From contig NZ_CP053085.1 of NCBI RefSeq assembly GCF_013004105.1, forward strand, positions 2,542,001 to 2,606,000: a stretch of 64,000 nt of DNA, written 5' to 3'. The position numbers and the translations under genes were made by a program. The notes beneath the pieces were generated by a model. The model had not been told where the DNA came from and made no database searches. It saw only the letters and a list, made by a program, of their open reading frames with translations. Source of the stretch: Gemmatimonas groenlandica. Lineage in GTDB: Bacteria > Gemmatimonadota > Gemmatimonadetes > Gemmatimonadales > Gemmatimonadaceae. Shown here in pieces: positions 1 to 8,912 of the stretch (positions are counted from its first letter, which is position 1; each line of letters opens with the position of its first letter).

Positions 1-279
1 GAGGTGTCGGCGAGTTTCGCGGCAAAACCCTACCCTTTTCGATCGCGACCCGTGATCGAGGATGTCCTCGACATAAAGACCCTGCACCGCCTGCTGACTG
101 AAGGCGGCTACGATTGCATCCGCCTTCTGCCGTGTGGCCATCCGGTTGGCCAGATTGAGAAGGTACTCGTCCAGACGATCGATATCGGCATTGGTGCCAT
201 CCGGCGACGGAATGGCAGTCCGACTCTCGGGGAGGTGCCGGATCACCTCGTTGAACTGTGCGAGCCGAGCGCAGGCCAT
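1..279 (-). CDS. Uncharacterised protein, C-terminus outside window
   Basis: A minus-strand frame stays open for 93 codons from an ATG at 277-279 to the window edge. An in-frame TAG lies a short way upstream, so the start must be near here. The translation is helical in character (for example DEYLLNLANRMATRQ and QKADAIVAAF) with no motif I recognise. It would be transcribed away from the signalling island at 723-13730 and is separated from it by the hairpin at 471-494. I see no clear ribosome binding site. It could be a chance open frame, since GC-rich DNA keeps many frames open. Confidence 0.35.
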   Translation of the reverse strand, partial: MACARLAQFNEVIRHLPESRTAIPSPDGTNADIDRLDEYLLNLANRMATRQKADAIVAAFSQQAVQGLYVEDILDHGSRSKRVGFCRETRRHL

Positions 280-470
280 TGCCGGGTCTGCAGAGGTGGG
301 GTAGCAGTCATGAAGGGTGCCGGGCTATCGCGATCGATCGGATCGCGCGATCGCGTCCATTCGGGCGGGCGCCTCCGGACTTCGCGAGCGACAAGAGTCT
401 GCTCAGTACACGCGTTGCGACGGCGACGGATACGGGGTGTTTCCCGGACGCACCGAGCCCACCTCAGCAA

Positions 471-494
471 ACCGGCCCCCAACAGGGGGCCGGT
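471..494 (-). terminator. Strong hairpin, probable terminator
   Basis: Perfect 10-bp inverted repeat ACCGGCCCCC / GGGGGCCGGT with a 4-nt loop. On the minus strand it is followed by TTTGC, a short T-run. It sits about 230 bp beyond the stop of the receiver-GGDEF gene and so could end the minus-strand signalling operon. The plus-strand side has no T-run. Confidence 0.55.
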
Positions 495-532
495 GCTTGG
501 AGGGCTTATAGCGGAGCCGCTTCGCGGATCAG

Positions 533-641
533 CTGCACGACGTCGGAAAGGTCGGCATCCCGGATTCGATTTTCCTCAAGCGCGACTTCCGCACGCCGGA
601 TGGGACGGCACTTCGATCCAGCCGTCGTTGCCGCATTTTGA
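533..641 (+). pseudogene. Remnant of an HD-GYP c-di-GMP phosphodiesterase gene
   Basis: Reading the plus strand from 533 gives LHDVGKVGIPDSIFLK, the metal-binding HD signature region of HD-GYP phosphodiesterases. About 25 bp later and in another frame comes HFDPAVVAAF followed by a stop at 639-641, which is the family's usual C-terminal motif. In the intact HD-GYP protein at 4749-6407 about 100 residues, including the GYP motif, lie between these two stretches. The remnant therefore has an internal deletion of roughly 300 bp plus a frameshift and cannot encode an active enzyme. No open N-terminal part is visible upstream; the hairpin at 471-494 lies directly before it. Confidence 0.7.
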
Positions 642-722
642 ACGATTCTCGCGAGTGGTCTGCCTGCGCTCGCGTCCGAGCGGTAACGTTCCCACGATGG
701 CCTGCCCGGAACGCCGGTGGTG

Positions 723-1700
723 CTAGGCGGCGCTTTCACTCGGCTGCGGGACCGGCGCTCGCGCGACCTCTCGCTGCCGACGCCGTGCCGACTTCTCTTC
801 ATACATTCGCGCGTCGGCCTCGGCGACCAGCTCCGTCAGTGAAAGAGTCGACGACAAGACGTGCCGCACAAAGCCAAAACTGATCGACAGTTCAAACGCT
901 GGCGTCCAAGCGAGATTTTGCGCAGCTAGATGATGCCGGATACGCCAGGCGATATCCCGTTCGGCGTGCAACGGCACGTCGACTGCCAGAACGACAAACT
1001 CGTCGCCGCCCAGACGCGCGATCACGTCCGACGCACGAAACGCGCGGCTGAGTACGCTGCCGACTGCCTGGATCGCGCGATCCCCTGCCTCGTGACCGAA
1101 TTGGTCATTGATCGACTTGAGCCCGTCAAGATCCGCATACATCAACAGCACCTGGGTGTCGGCCGGGTACTCGCGAATTCGCTGCGAGCCGAGGAGGTGA
1201 AACCCCCGTCGGTTCTTGAGGCCGGTGAGTTCGTCCGTCACCGAGAGGCGCCGAATTTCCTCGAGCAGTGCGGCCCGCTGCCGTGCGTAGCGCAGCGCCC
1301 GCTCCAGTACAGGACCCGTGATCTCCTGCTTCACGAGGTACTCGGCTGCGCCCGCCCGCAGGGCCGCGAGATCGGTGTCCCGGTCTTCGACACCGGTGAG
1401 GAGCAGGATGGGAGTGCGACATCCAAACTCGGCGGCGGCGGTGAGAAGCTCGAGGCCGGTGCGGGCGCCAAGCTGGCAATCGAGCAGGCAGACGTCATGT
1501 GCCTCACGACGGAGCGCCGCTAATCCAGTTTCGTAGCTATCGGTCCACTCGAGCGAGAACAAGGCGCCCGGCACACGGTCGAGCAGCGTCCACGTGAGCA
1601 AAAAGTCGTCGATATCATCTTCAATGAGGAGAACCCGAATGGGCCGATGGACGTCCTCACCGTCGTTCGAGACGACCTCCGGAGCCTCAGTAACCAGCAC
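723..1700 (-). CDS. Response regulator with GGDEF diguanylate cyclase output
   Basis: Residues 20-140 form a receiver domain with acidic pocket EDD (27-29), phospho-acceptor Asp74 and Lys124. Residues 150-310 form a GGDEF domain with an intact GGDEF active site at 231-235. An RxxD product-inhibition site (R222-D225) lies five residues before it. The protein should make cyclic di-GMP from two GTP when phosphorylated, with product feedback. The layout matches WspR/PleD-type regulators. It starts with GTG and overlaps the preceding receiver gene by 14 nt, so the two are translationally linked. It is the last gene of the island, downstream of a histidine kinase and a single receiver. Confidence 0.9.
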   Translation of the reverse strand: MLVTEAPEVVSNDGEDVHRPIRVLLIEDDIDDFLLTWTLLDRVPGALFSLEWTDSYETGLAALRREAHDVCLLDCQLGARTGLELLTAAAEFGCRTPILLLTGVEDRDTDLAALRAGAAEYLVKQEITGPVLERALRYARQRAALLEEIRRLSVTDELTGLKNRRGFHLLGSQRIREYPADTQVLLMYADLDGLKSINDQFGHEAGDRAIQAVGSVLSRAFRASDVIARLGGDEFVVLAVDVPLHAERDIAWRIRHHLAAQNLAWTPAFELSISFGFVRHVLSSTLSLTELVAEADARMYEEKSARRRQREVARAPVPQPSESAA

Positions 1701-2157
1701 GCGACCCCGCCCTGGTGGGAAGTTCGACCATCTGGAACCAGTAGCGATCCAAGACCTGCATCACGCCCACCAACCCATTGAACGACACCGGTTTCATGAT
1801 GAACGAGTTGGCGCCGAGCTCGTAGGTCCGCAAAATGTCCTCCTCGTCTTTCGATGTCGTCAGCACGACGACAGGAATGCTGCGCAGCGCCGGATCGGCC
1901 TTAATCTCGCGCAGCGCTTCGCGTCCGTCCTTGCGCGGCATATTAAGGTCGAGGAGGATGAGGCCGGGCCTCGGCGCGGAGCCATGCTCGGCGTATCGTC
2001 CACGACCATGCAGATACTCGAGCAACTCTTCCCCGTCCTCGACGAACTGCAACAGATTGGCGACTCGACTCCGCTCGAACGCATCCCGCGCCAACTGCCG
2101 GTCATCTGCGTCATCCTCAGCCATCAGGATGACGGTAGGTCGAAAGGTGGGATTCAC
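1687..2157 (-). CDS. Single-domain response regulator (Rcp1-like)
   Basis: A 156-residue stand-alone receiver. It shows the acidic pair in MAEDDADD, the phospho-acceptor Asp in ILLDLNMPRKDG, the Thr in VVLTTSKDE and the Lys in FIMKPVSF. The long form with an aromatic tail (DRYWFQMVEL) resembles the Rcp1 family that partners phytochrome-like histidine kinases, and the gene directly upstream is such a kinase. The GTG start overlaps the kinase stop as GTGA. There is no output domain, so it probably acts by protein contact or as a phosphate shuttle to the receiver-GGDEF protein that follows. Confidence 0.88.
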   Translation of the reverse strand: MNPTFRPTVILMAEDDADDRQLARDAFERSRVANLLQFVEDGEELLEYLHGRGRYAEHGSAPRPGLILLDLNMPRKDGREALREIKADPALRSIPVVVLTTSKDEEDILRTYELGANSFIMKPVSFNGLVGVMQVLDRYWFQMVELPTRAGSRAGY

Positions 2158-3968
2158 GCCGTCGCTCCCTGTCCGCTGTCGTGAACGGGCAGCCGCACGA
2201 TGAACGTCGTCCCGACGCCCACCGTGCTTGTTGCCGTGATGTTGCCTCCGTGCCGTTCCACGATCTTGCGGCAGATAGCGAGTCCCATGCCCGTGCCGTC
2301 GAACACTCCGCGGCCATGCAGGCGCTGAAACGGATTGAAGATCCGGTCGAGAAATTTCTCGTCGAAGCCGATGCCGTTATCCTCCACCGCGATGCGGCAC
2401 CAGCGTCCGGTCGGCAACCCCCTGGTGTCCGTGCCGTCCTCTAGCCGGGCCCGGACGTCGACCATCGGCGGAATGCCTTCGCGATGAAACTTCAGCGCGT
2501 TGCCGATGAGATTCTGCAGGAGCTGGCGGCACTGCATCTGGTCAGCCAGCATGACCACCGGCAGATCGAGCGAGAGCCGTGCGCCTGGCTGCTGCATCAG
2601 GACGTCCAAATCGCGCCGGACGTCCTCCGCGATCTCGTTGAGGTCAACCGGCCGTAATGGATTGGGCTTGGTGGCGACGCGTGAAAACGACAAGAGATCC
2701 GAGATGAGATCCTGCATACGGCGTGCAGCATCGCGCATGCGAGACAGATAGTGTTGGCCAGGTCCGGCCAATGCCGCGTCGTAGTCTTCGAGCAGACGGT
2801 CACCAAATGCCTGAATCTTTCGCAGCGGCTCCTGAAGGTCATGCGACGCCACATACGCGAACTGCTCGAGCTCCTGATTCGATCGCGCCAACTCCCGACG
2901 CTGCCGTTCGAGCTCTGCCTCCACAGCGCGTCGATCGGTCACGTCGCGCGAATTCGCGATAATTCCGTTGATGGCTGGATTATTGACCAGATTCGTGCCG
3001 AGTGACTCAAGGACTCGCCAGGAACCGTCGGCATGGCGAAAGCGAAACTCGATCGTCACGCCCATGTTCGGAACCGACATCACTTGCTCCAGTGCACGCT
3101 TGACGCTCGTGCGGTCATCGGGATGCACGTAGTCAAAGAGCGACGCGCCCACGAGCTGCTGATGCGCGTATCCAAGCACCCGTGCGACGGACGGGCTCTC
3201 GTAGCTGATCGTGCCGTCGCCGCTCAGGATGGTCACGACGTCGGCAGCACGCTCGATCATCGAACGAAAGCGCTCCTCGCTGCGCAGCAGCGCAGCCTTT
3301 GCCTGGACGCGTTCGCGCGCGGCAAGGGCCCGTGACAGCAAGTCGGCGACCGACCCCGCGAAGGACTGTTCGTCGTCGGTCCACTCGCGAGGGCCCCCGA
3401 TGTGTTCGAGGCACACGACGCCCGTCAGCACGCCATTCGCCCACACGGGCGCGTCGAGCATCGATGTGATGCCGAGGGGAATAAGGTACGAATCGGCGAA
3501 CTCCGCCGTGCGCGGATCGGCTTGAGCGCAATGCGCCGCGACGATCCGCTCCGTTTCCATCGCCGTGAAGTACTTCGACAGGCCGGCTCGCGGCAATACC
3601 ATGCCGTGCGAATGTACTCCCGTCAGCGCATCGAACAGGTCGGCACAACGGATGCCGTCGCGCTCGTCGGCGGACATCCACACGCTGGCCCGCGCAACCG
3701 AGAGCGTCCGAGCGGCCGTCTCGGTGATCTCCGCGCCGGCCAGCGCCAGGTCGCCACTTTCAAGTCGGCTGCTCCGCGCGAGTGCAGCAAGTGCAGCACG
3801 CTGTCGATGGAGTCGGCTGTGCGCGCGCTCCAGCGCACCGCCGCGCCGCGTGAACGGCTCATCGGCACTGAGGGCTTCGGCATTATTCGCGTCACCGGCG
3901 ACCGCCGGATCGAGGGGGGGGCTCACCGCTGCGGCGGCGAGCAGTGGAACGAGGCTACTTCTTGGCAT
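2154..3968 (-). CDS. GAF-PAS sensor histidine kinase
   Basis: Positions below count from the longer TTG start at 4055. A GAF domain spans about 105-250 and a PAS domain about 255-375 (ITIEFRFRHADGSW style). A HisKA domain follows with phospho-acceptor His405 in YVASHDLQEPLRK, and an HATPase domain with N-box Asn519, DNGIGF at 559 and GTGMGLAI at 587. The DLQEPLRK form is typical of phytochrome-type and bacteriophytochrome-like kinases, but I see no chromophore Cys signature. I chose the ATG at 3966-3968 (603 aa). Neither start has a good ribosome binding site. No convincing membrane segments: a cytoplasmic sensor. It is translationally coupled to the receiver downstream and lies 127 nt after the BLUF gene (40 nt with the TTG start). 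Confidence 0.85.
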   Translation of the reverse strand: MPRSSLVPLLAAAAVSPPLDPAVAGDANNAEALSADEPFTRRGGALERAHSRLHRQRAALAALARSSRLESGDLALAGAEITETAARTLSVARASVWMSADERDGIRCADLFDALTGVHSHGMVLPRAGLSKYFTAMETERIVAAHCAQADPRTAEFADSYLIPLGITSMLDAPVWANGVLTGVVCLEHIGGPREWTDDEQSFAGSVADLLSRALAARERVQAKAALLRSEERFRSMIERAADVVTILSGDGTISYESPSVARVLGYAHQQLVGASLFDYVHPDDRTSVKRALEQVMSVPNMGVTIEFRFRHADGSWRVLESLGTNLVNNPAINGIIANSRDVTDRRAVEAELERQRRELARSNQELEQFAYVASHDLQEPLRKIQAFGDRLLEDYDAALAGPGQHYLSRMRDAARRMQDLISDLLSFSRVATKPNPLRPVDLNEIAEDVRRDLDVLMQQPGARLSLDLPVVMLADQMQCRQLLQNLIGNALKFHREGIPPMVDVRARLEDGTDTRGLPTGRWCRIAVEDNGIGFDEKFLDRIFNPFQRLHGRGVFDGTGMGLAICRKIVERHGGNITATSTVGVGTTFIVRLPVHDSGQGATA

Positions 3969-4095
3969 CAGGGGTCTGCAGCATCGCGACCAGCGCGATG
4001 GTAAACGGAAAGCCCGGAACAGTCGGGCGGCATGAGCACGCAATGGGTCCTGCAATCGAGCGCGAGACTTAGATGTCGCGAGTGACGGGCGTGCG

Positions 4096-4530
4096 TCAGC
4101 CGTGACGTGCCGGTAGGAGGCGCCGAAATTCGCGCAACACGGTCAGGGCGCGCTGTCCCGCTTCGACTTGCCCGAGCCCCTCACTGAGCGCGGCCGACAC
4201 GCGGGCCCGATCGTCCGCGGTGCCCGCCGTGTCGAGGTCAAGCGCCCCCATATACCAGCGCGGAAAGAGGCGCTGCGGTGCCGGTGCATGGATCAGCACG
4301 CGCACGTCGGTGTGCCGCGGGTCGATCGCGATACGCTTCATCAGTGCATCCAGGATACGGGCGCGCCCTTCCAGCAACTGCAGAAATGTGCCAGCGCTGT
4401 AGAGCAGCATGCCGGTTACGGCCACGGAATGATTTCGTGCTGCACTTTCTGCGGTCAGCGTGCGCAAATCATCCGTCGTGACGCGCTGGGTTGAGTGGCT
4501 CGTGTATAACAGGTGCGCGAGATAAGTCAT
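4096..4530 (-). CDS. BLUF-domain blue-light sensor
   Basis: The first 100 residues are a BLUF flavin-binding domain. All residues of the photocycle are present: Tyr9 (LLYTS), Asn33 (ARNHSV), Gln51 (FLQLLEG), Trp92 and Met94 (RWYMG). These line up almost number for number with the short cyanobacterial BLUF protein Slr1694 (Tyr8, Asn32, Gln50, Trp91, Met93). BLUF proteins bind FAD and shift hydrogen bonding around Gln in blue light. The remaining 45 residues look helical and carry no enzymatic output, so signalling must be through a partner. The gene sits between a c-di-GMP phosphodiesterase and a histidine kinase. The 218 bp upstream could hold its promoter but I see no clear consensus there. 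Confidence 0.9.
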   Translation of the reverse strand: MTYLAHLLYTSHSTQRVTTDDLRTLTAESAARNHSVAVTGMLLYSAGTFLQLLEGRARILDALMKRIAIDPRHTDVRVLIHAPAPQRLFPRWYMGALDLDTAGTADDRARVSAALSEGLGQVEAGQRALTVLREFRRLLPARHG

Positions 4531-4748
4531 GGGATCGCTCGGCCGGCGGCGGAAACGCTATCGGAGCGCGCGTTGCCGCGTAGAAACTCGGTCGCCGACG
4601 CGGAGACGAGATGCTTGGGCGCCCCGTACCCGGCTCTTCGGTTACGCATCAGTCGGCAATTCCGAAAAGCGAGCCGATCGTCGCCGTACCGCGAGCGAAT
4701 CAACCGACCGCCGCAGCGCCGTGCCGTCTGTCGTGACGCGCTCACCGA

Positions 4749-6407
4749 CTAACTCGCACGTGAGTGCATGGCAATCGCTGCGAAGGCGACGAATTCCGTG
4801 CTATCCCCCGCAACATCCATCTGCGCCGCGTCGCGTGATGCGACTAGAGGAAAAATAAAGTCTTCCGATGGGTTCAACTCCGTCGAGGCAGGTCGCCGTG
4901 CGAGATCGTTCGCCTGCACACGCATGAACGCGGCGACCACGGTCGGGTCGAAGTGTGAGCCGGCACCCTCGCGTAAGAAGGCGAGCGCGCGATCGACTGG
5001 CCATGCGGGCCGGTACGGTCGTGCATTCGCGAGCGCATCGTAGGCATCCGCGACCGCGACTATCCGTGCACCCAACGGGATCTCCGTCCCGGCGAGTTGG
5101 CGCGGATAACCGGTGCCGTCCCAACGCTCGTGATGCGCATGGGCGATCTGTTCGGCGAGACGAACGACGGGCGCGTTGCCACCGGACAGGAGCGCGGCTC
5201 CGAGCGCGGCGTGGGCTTGCATCTGCTCGCGTTCCTTCGCAGTCAACGGGCCCTCCTTGAGGAGAATAGCGTCCGGAACTCCGATCTTGCCGACGTCGTG
5301 GAGCGGAGCGGCTTGGCGGATGAGCTCGACCTCGGCAGGTGCCCATCCGAGCTCGTGTGCGATGAGCGCGGAGAGCTCACCGACGCGGCGCGTATGCAGA
5401 CCGGTCTCATCGTCGCGGACCTCCCCGGCGCGCGCGAGTCGCGCCAGTACCTCAGCCTGCGATGCACGCAGGCCGGCCTCGCTCGCTTCGAGTGCGGCGG
5501 CCGCCTGCCTCCGTGCGCTGATGTCTTCGATCACTTCGATGAAGTAAGCCGGCTCACCCGCGTCGTCGCGTACGAGCGAAACCGTGAGCAGGCCCCAGAC
5601 GGCGTGCCCATCGCGATGCCGATAGCACTTCTCACGCTGGTACCACATCACCACGCCGGTGAGCAGACCCGAGATCTGCGTAGCCTCCTCCGACTCGTCA
5701 GCGTCGTGATCGAAGTCTCGCGCAGTGCGCGTCTGTAGTTCGTGGTACGCATAGCCGAGAGTCTCGCAGAGTCGGCGATTGACGTGCAGCCAGCGGCCGT
5801 CCAGCCCGACGTGCGCAATGCCGACCGCCGCCTGCTCAAACGTTGCGCGAAATCGCTCTTCCGCGAGACCTGCATCTCGGCGAGCGACGGTCGCTTCACC
5901 GGCGTTCACGCGCGCCTCAATTTCTGCACTCGCAATGGAAGCGAGGTCGCGTAACGCTGCGATCTCGGCATTCGACCACACCCGCGGCTCCGTGTCTACC
6001 GCGCAGAACGATCCCAGCGTCCGACCGTCGGAGAGGGTGATGGGGGCGCCGGCATAGGCTCGAACCTGATGTGCCCTCACGCCGGGATGATCGCACACTA
6101 CCGCATGCGCCTGCGCATCGTCGAGAACGAGCTCCTTTCCGGAACCCACGACGTAGCGACAGAGCGAGTGCGACAAAGGCACCCCCCGCTGCGCCGCTAA
6201 TGTGCCGGTGAGCCCCTGGGCGCTCGTGATGACCTGATGCTCATCGGTCAGGAGCGACAAGAGTATCATGGGCGTGCCGAGAAGACTGGAGGCGAGCCGT
6301 GTAAGGCGGTCCAGTGCTTGATCCGGTACCCGCTCCGCGAGCAGGCCGCTGTGCGTGAGAGCAGCGAGGCGATTGGGGTCACGCAACACATCGTCGTGAG
6401 AGGACAT
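4749..6407 (-). CDS. GAF-PAS-HD-GYP cyclic di-GMP phosphodiesterase
   Basis: The 552-residue protein has an N-terminal GAF domain (about 22-165, with LGSFCAVDTEPR), a PAS domain with PAC segment (about 182-300) and a C-terminal HD-GYP domain (about 320-500). HD-GYP hallmarks are complete: HTRRVGELS, the HD pair at 370-371 in LHDVGKIGVPD, and HHERWDGTGYP at 425-435. The family hydrolyses c-di-GMP to pGpG or GMP with a di-metal centre. The protein has no membrane segment. It lies 57 nt downstream of the CheX-like gene and opposes the receiver-GGDEF enzyme further on. Confidence 0.92.
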   Translation of the reverse strand: MSSHDDVLRDPNRLAALTHSGLLAERVPDQALDRLTRLASSLLGTPMILLSLLTDEHQVITSAQGLTGTLAAQRGVPLSHSLCRYVVGSGKELVLDDAQAHAVVCDHPGVRAHQVRAYAGAPITLSDGRTLGSFCAVDTEPRVWSNAEIAALRDLASIASAEIEARVNAGEATVARRDAGLAEERFRATFEQAAVGIAHVGLDGRWLHVNRRLCETLGYAYHELQTRTARDFDHDADESEEATQISGLLTGVVMWYQREKCYRHRDGHAVWGLLTVSLVRDDAGEPAYFIEVIEDISARRQAAAALEASEAGLRASQAEVLARLARAGEVRDDETGLHTRRVGELSALIAHELGWAPAEVELIRQAAPLHDVGKIGVPDAILLKEGPLTAKEREQMQAHAALGAALLSGGNAPVVRLAEQIAHAHHERWDGTGYPRQLAGTEIPLGARIVAVADAYDALANARPYRPAWPVDRALAFLREGAGSHFDPTVVAAFMRVQANDLARRPASTELNPSEDFIFPLVASRDAAQMDVAGDSTEFVAFAAIAMHSRAS

Positions 6408-6464
6408 CAGGTGGCACCGAAACTGAAATTGAACGGTCTATGGAAGACGGCGCTCTTCCACTGC

Positions 6465-6950
6465 TTACGCCGCGAGCACGCGCACGTCGCGCCGAAAGAC
6501 ACCGACGTGCACCTGCGAACCCACACACTCGAACGCACACAGCGCGAGTTCCTGCCGATCAGGCATCCCGATGCGGAACTCCTTTCCGTCGACCACCCAC
6601 GGTAGACTCAGGGTGGCCGGTGCAACGAGGACCGATTTGAGATTTCCACCGATCATATTGGCGATCTCGCCGACGACGACGACGATATCGTCGTACGTCA
6701 AATCCTCGCCGCGTACATTCATCAGGGTCAGCGCGCACGCCCTGGCGATGCTCGGCGTCATCTGCACCGTGATCATGCCGCTCCATGCACCATCGAAGGC
6801 AACCACACCTGTGTAGCTGCTGGTCTCGCTGGCGCTGAACGGCAATACGCTGCTGGGGCGAATCGGAAGCCCGAGCATGGTGTCGAACAGGTCGACGATA
6901 CTCGATTCCACGGCATCGTGAAGACCTACGGGTGCAGCATCATGCGACAT
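6465..6950 (-). CDS. cheX: CheX/CheC-like CheY-phosphate phosphatase
   Basis: The core reads GVVAFDGAWSGMITVQM followed by the family motif ExxNxxxGN in GEIANMIGGNLKS, which in CheX and CheC holds the Glu and Asn that dephosphorylate CheY-P. The chosen ATG (MSHDAAP) overlaps the cheR end by 11 nt; a longer form would start at 6998. It is the last gene of the tightly packed che operon. CheZ is not seen in the window, so this is the likely signal-termination phosphatase. One ExxN helix is clear; I cannot see a second, which favours CheX over CheC. Confidence 0.75.
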   Translation of the reverse strand: MSHDAAPVGLHDAVESSIVDLFDTMLGLPIRPSSVLPFSASETSSYTGVVAFDGAWSGMITVQMTPSIARACALTLMNVRGEDLTYDDIVVVVGEIANMIGGNLKSVLVAPATLSLPWVVDGKEFRIGMPDRQELALCAFECVGSQVHVGVFRRDVRVLAA

Positions 6951-7803
6951 GCAGTTGTCCTCGGCCGATCGGCGCATCGGTGGTAAGTTGATAGGCAATG
7001 CCCTTGTGCCCGGTGACTCGGCGAAGCGAGTTGTCGATCATCAGCGTCGTTTCGGCCGAGCCCAGCATCAGATATCCGTGCGCCGGCATCAGCTCTCGGC
7101 AGCGCGCAAGAATCTCGCGCTTCGTCTCGACGTCGAAGTAAATGAGCACATTGCGCATCATCACGACGTCGCACTTGCCCAGCGCGGGCCATCGTTCGAG
7201 CAGATTCAGCTCACGAAACTCGACCATCTGTCGAATGTCCTCGCGCAGCTGCCATTGCGCTCCCTGCCGGGTGAAGTACTTGACGAGGAGTGGCGCCGGC
7301 AAGCCGCGGTTGACTTCGAGTTGCGAGAAGAGTCCCTCGCGCGCACGGGCGAGCACGGGGCGAGATAGATCAGTGGCGATGAACTTGATCTTCCAGTCCA
7401 CGAGATCCGGGAAGTGTTCCCGGATGAGCATGGCGACGCTGAACGGCTCCTGTCCGGTAGATGCAGCCGCGCACCAGATGGTCAGCGAGCGATCGTTTCG
7501 TCGGCGCGCGATCACGTCCGGCAAGATCACCGTGCGCAGCATCTCGAATGGATGAATGTCGCGGAAGAAGCTCGTTTCGTTGGTGGTAAGCGCCTCCTGG
7601 ACCTCCTTGTTCAGAGCCCCGGGAAGCCTTTTCATCAACGCGGCGGCCATCGCGTCGAGTGACGCAAAGCCGTGGGCGCGAGCAACAGGTACGAGGCGCG
7701 ACTCCACCAAGTACTCCTTGTCCGCGTCGAGAACGATGCCGGTATGGGTTTCGGCGAAGGTTCGGAAGAAGCGAAAGGTTTGGTCCGTCATTAGGGAGCT
7801 CAT
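6940..7803 (-). CDS. cheR: Chemotaxis protein methyltransferase CheR
   Basis: A 287-residue class I methyltransferase. It has the N-terminal all-helical domain and TNETSFFRD, the residues that contact receptor and substrate in CheR. The SAM-binding region is IWCAAASTGQEPFSVAM, followed by the acidic IATDLS and the catalytic-domain motif VMMRNVLIYFD. It methylates receptor glutamates using S-adenosylmethionine, acting against CheB for adaptation. Its start overlaps the cheB stop as ATGA. The soluble receptor at 9294-10907 is the obvious substrate. Confidence 0.93.
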   Translation of the reverse strand: MSSLMTDQTFRFFRTFAETHTGIVLDADKEYLVESRLVPVARAHGFASLDAMAAALMKRLPGALNKEVQEALTTNETSFFRDIHPFEMLRTVILPDVIARRRNDRSLTIWCAAASTGQEPFSVAMLIREHFPDLVDWKIKFIATDLSRPVLARAREGLFSQLEVNRGLPAPLLVKYFTRQGAQWQLREDIRQMVEFRELNLLERWPALGKCDVVMMRNVLIYFDVETKREILARCRELMPAHGYLMLGSAETTLMIDNSLRRVTGHKGIAYQLTTDAPIGRGQLHVA

Positions 7804-8912
7804 GTCATAACCTCTGAACGTCGCATGGGAGTGGTCGGTCGATTTGCACGGGGCCGAAAATGCCCGTCGATTTCGCGAGCCATGTCGTCGAGCTCGACAA
7901 TGCGATCCGCTGCGTCACTCGCCACGACTGCCCCGGGCATACCCCAGACGACGGAAGAGCTCTCATCCTGCGCAAAAACCGTTGCTCCGGCGGACCGGAG
8001 GAGCGTCGCACCAGCGGCCCCATCACGTCCCATGCCGGTCAGCACAACGGCGAGCGCGTCTCCTCCGTACGCGGCGTGCACCGCCCTGAACATCACGTCG
8101 ACCGCGGGACGGCATGAATGCTCGGGGGGGCCATCTCCGAGAGCGATGTATACGTGCCCTCCGTCGCGACGCAGGCCGAGATGGCGATCTCCGGGCGCGA
8201 CCCACGCCACCCCCGGAACGAGGCGCGCGCCGCTCTCCGCCTCGCGTACCTCCAGCGGTGAGAGCTGCGAGAGGCGCTCGGCAAGCATACGCGTGAACAT
8301 CGGTGGCATGTGTTGCGTGATCAGAACGGGAACAGGAAAGTCCGCAGGCAGCGCTGCCATGATGGTCGCCAGCGCCTTGGGCCCACCGGTGGATGTGCCG
8401 ATCGCTGCCACACGCGGCGTTCGACGCGCAGGATTCACTGTTGCCTTCGTTGCCAGCTTGGAGGGGTTCGGGCGCGCGCGTTCTGACGCAGCCGTTTGGC
8501 GAGACGGTGCACAAAGCGCGAGGATCCGCGATTCGAGCTCCTGTCGCACCCGCTGCCGGGCGATCAACAAGTCACCGCACTCCGAAGGCTTCAGTACGAG
8601 TTCACTCGCCCCGCGCGAAAGCGCCTGGACCGCCAGTACGGCTGTGCCGTCGGTGATACTCGAAAAGACGATGATCGGAAGGCGCGGATGCGTCTTGCGA
8701 AGCGCGACGATAGCATCCAGGCCGTTCATCTCCGGCATCTCCACGTCCATGATGACCACATCCGGAGACAGCTGTTCCACCTTTTGGAGTGCGAGGCGGC
8801 CGTTCGCTGCCGATCCGATCACGTCGATGTTGACACAGTCGCTGAGCGCGAGCGTTACCAGGCGCCGCATCGCGACGGAGTCGTCGACGACCAGGGCTCG
8901 AATTTTCAGCAC
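7800..8912 (-). CDS. cheB: Protein-glutamate methylesterase CheB
   Basis: An N-terminal receiver domain (phospho-acceptor Asp56 in VVIMDVEMPEMNG) is joined by a linker (about 135-165) to a methylesterase domain. The catalytic triad is visible: Ser174 in IGTSTGGP, His201 in ITQHMPP and Asp297 in LTGMGRDG. It removes methyl groups from, or deamidates, receptor glutamates when phosphorylated by CheA. It overlaps cheY by 7 nt and cheR by 4 nt. Length (370 aa) is normal for the family. Confidence 0.94.
   Translation of the reverse strand: MLKIRALVVDDSVAMRRLVTLALSDCVNIDVIGSAANGRLALQKVEQLSPDVVIMDVEMPEMNGLDAIVALRKTHPRLPIIVFSSITDGTAVLAVQALSRGASELVLKPSECGDLLIARQRVRQELESRILALCAPSRQTAASERARPNPSKLATKATVNPARRTPRVAAIGTSTGGPKALATIMAALPADFPVPVLITQHMPPMFTRMLAERLSQLSPLEVREAESGARLVPGVAWVAPGDRHLGLRRDGGHVYIALGDGPPEHSCRPAVDVMFRAVHAAYGGDALAVVLTGMGRDGAAGATLLRSAGATVFAQDESSSVVWGMPGAVVASDAADRIVELDDMAREIDGHFRPRANRPTTPMRRSEVMT

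Noticed and set aside
331-356. CGATCG-rich tract near the relic as a possible attachment or regulatory site
   Set aside because: It is only a local run of overlapping CGATCG words in GC-rich DNA; no second copy or flanking repeat was seen.
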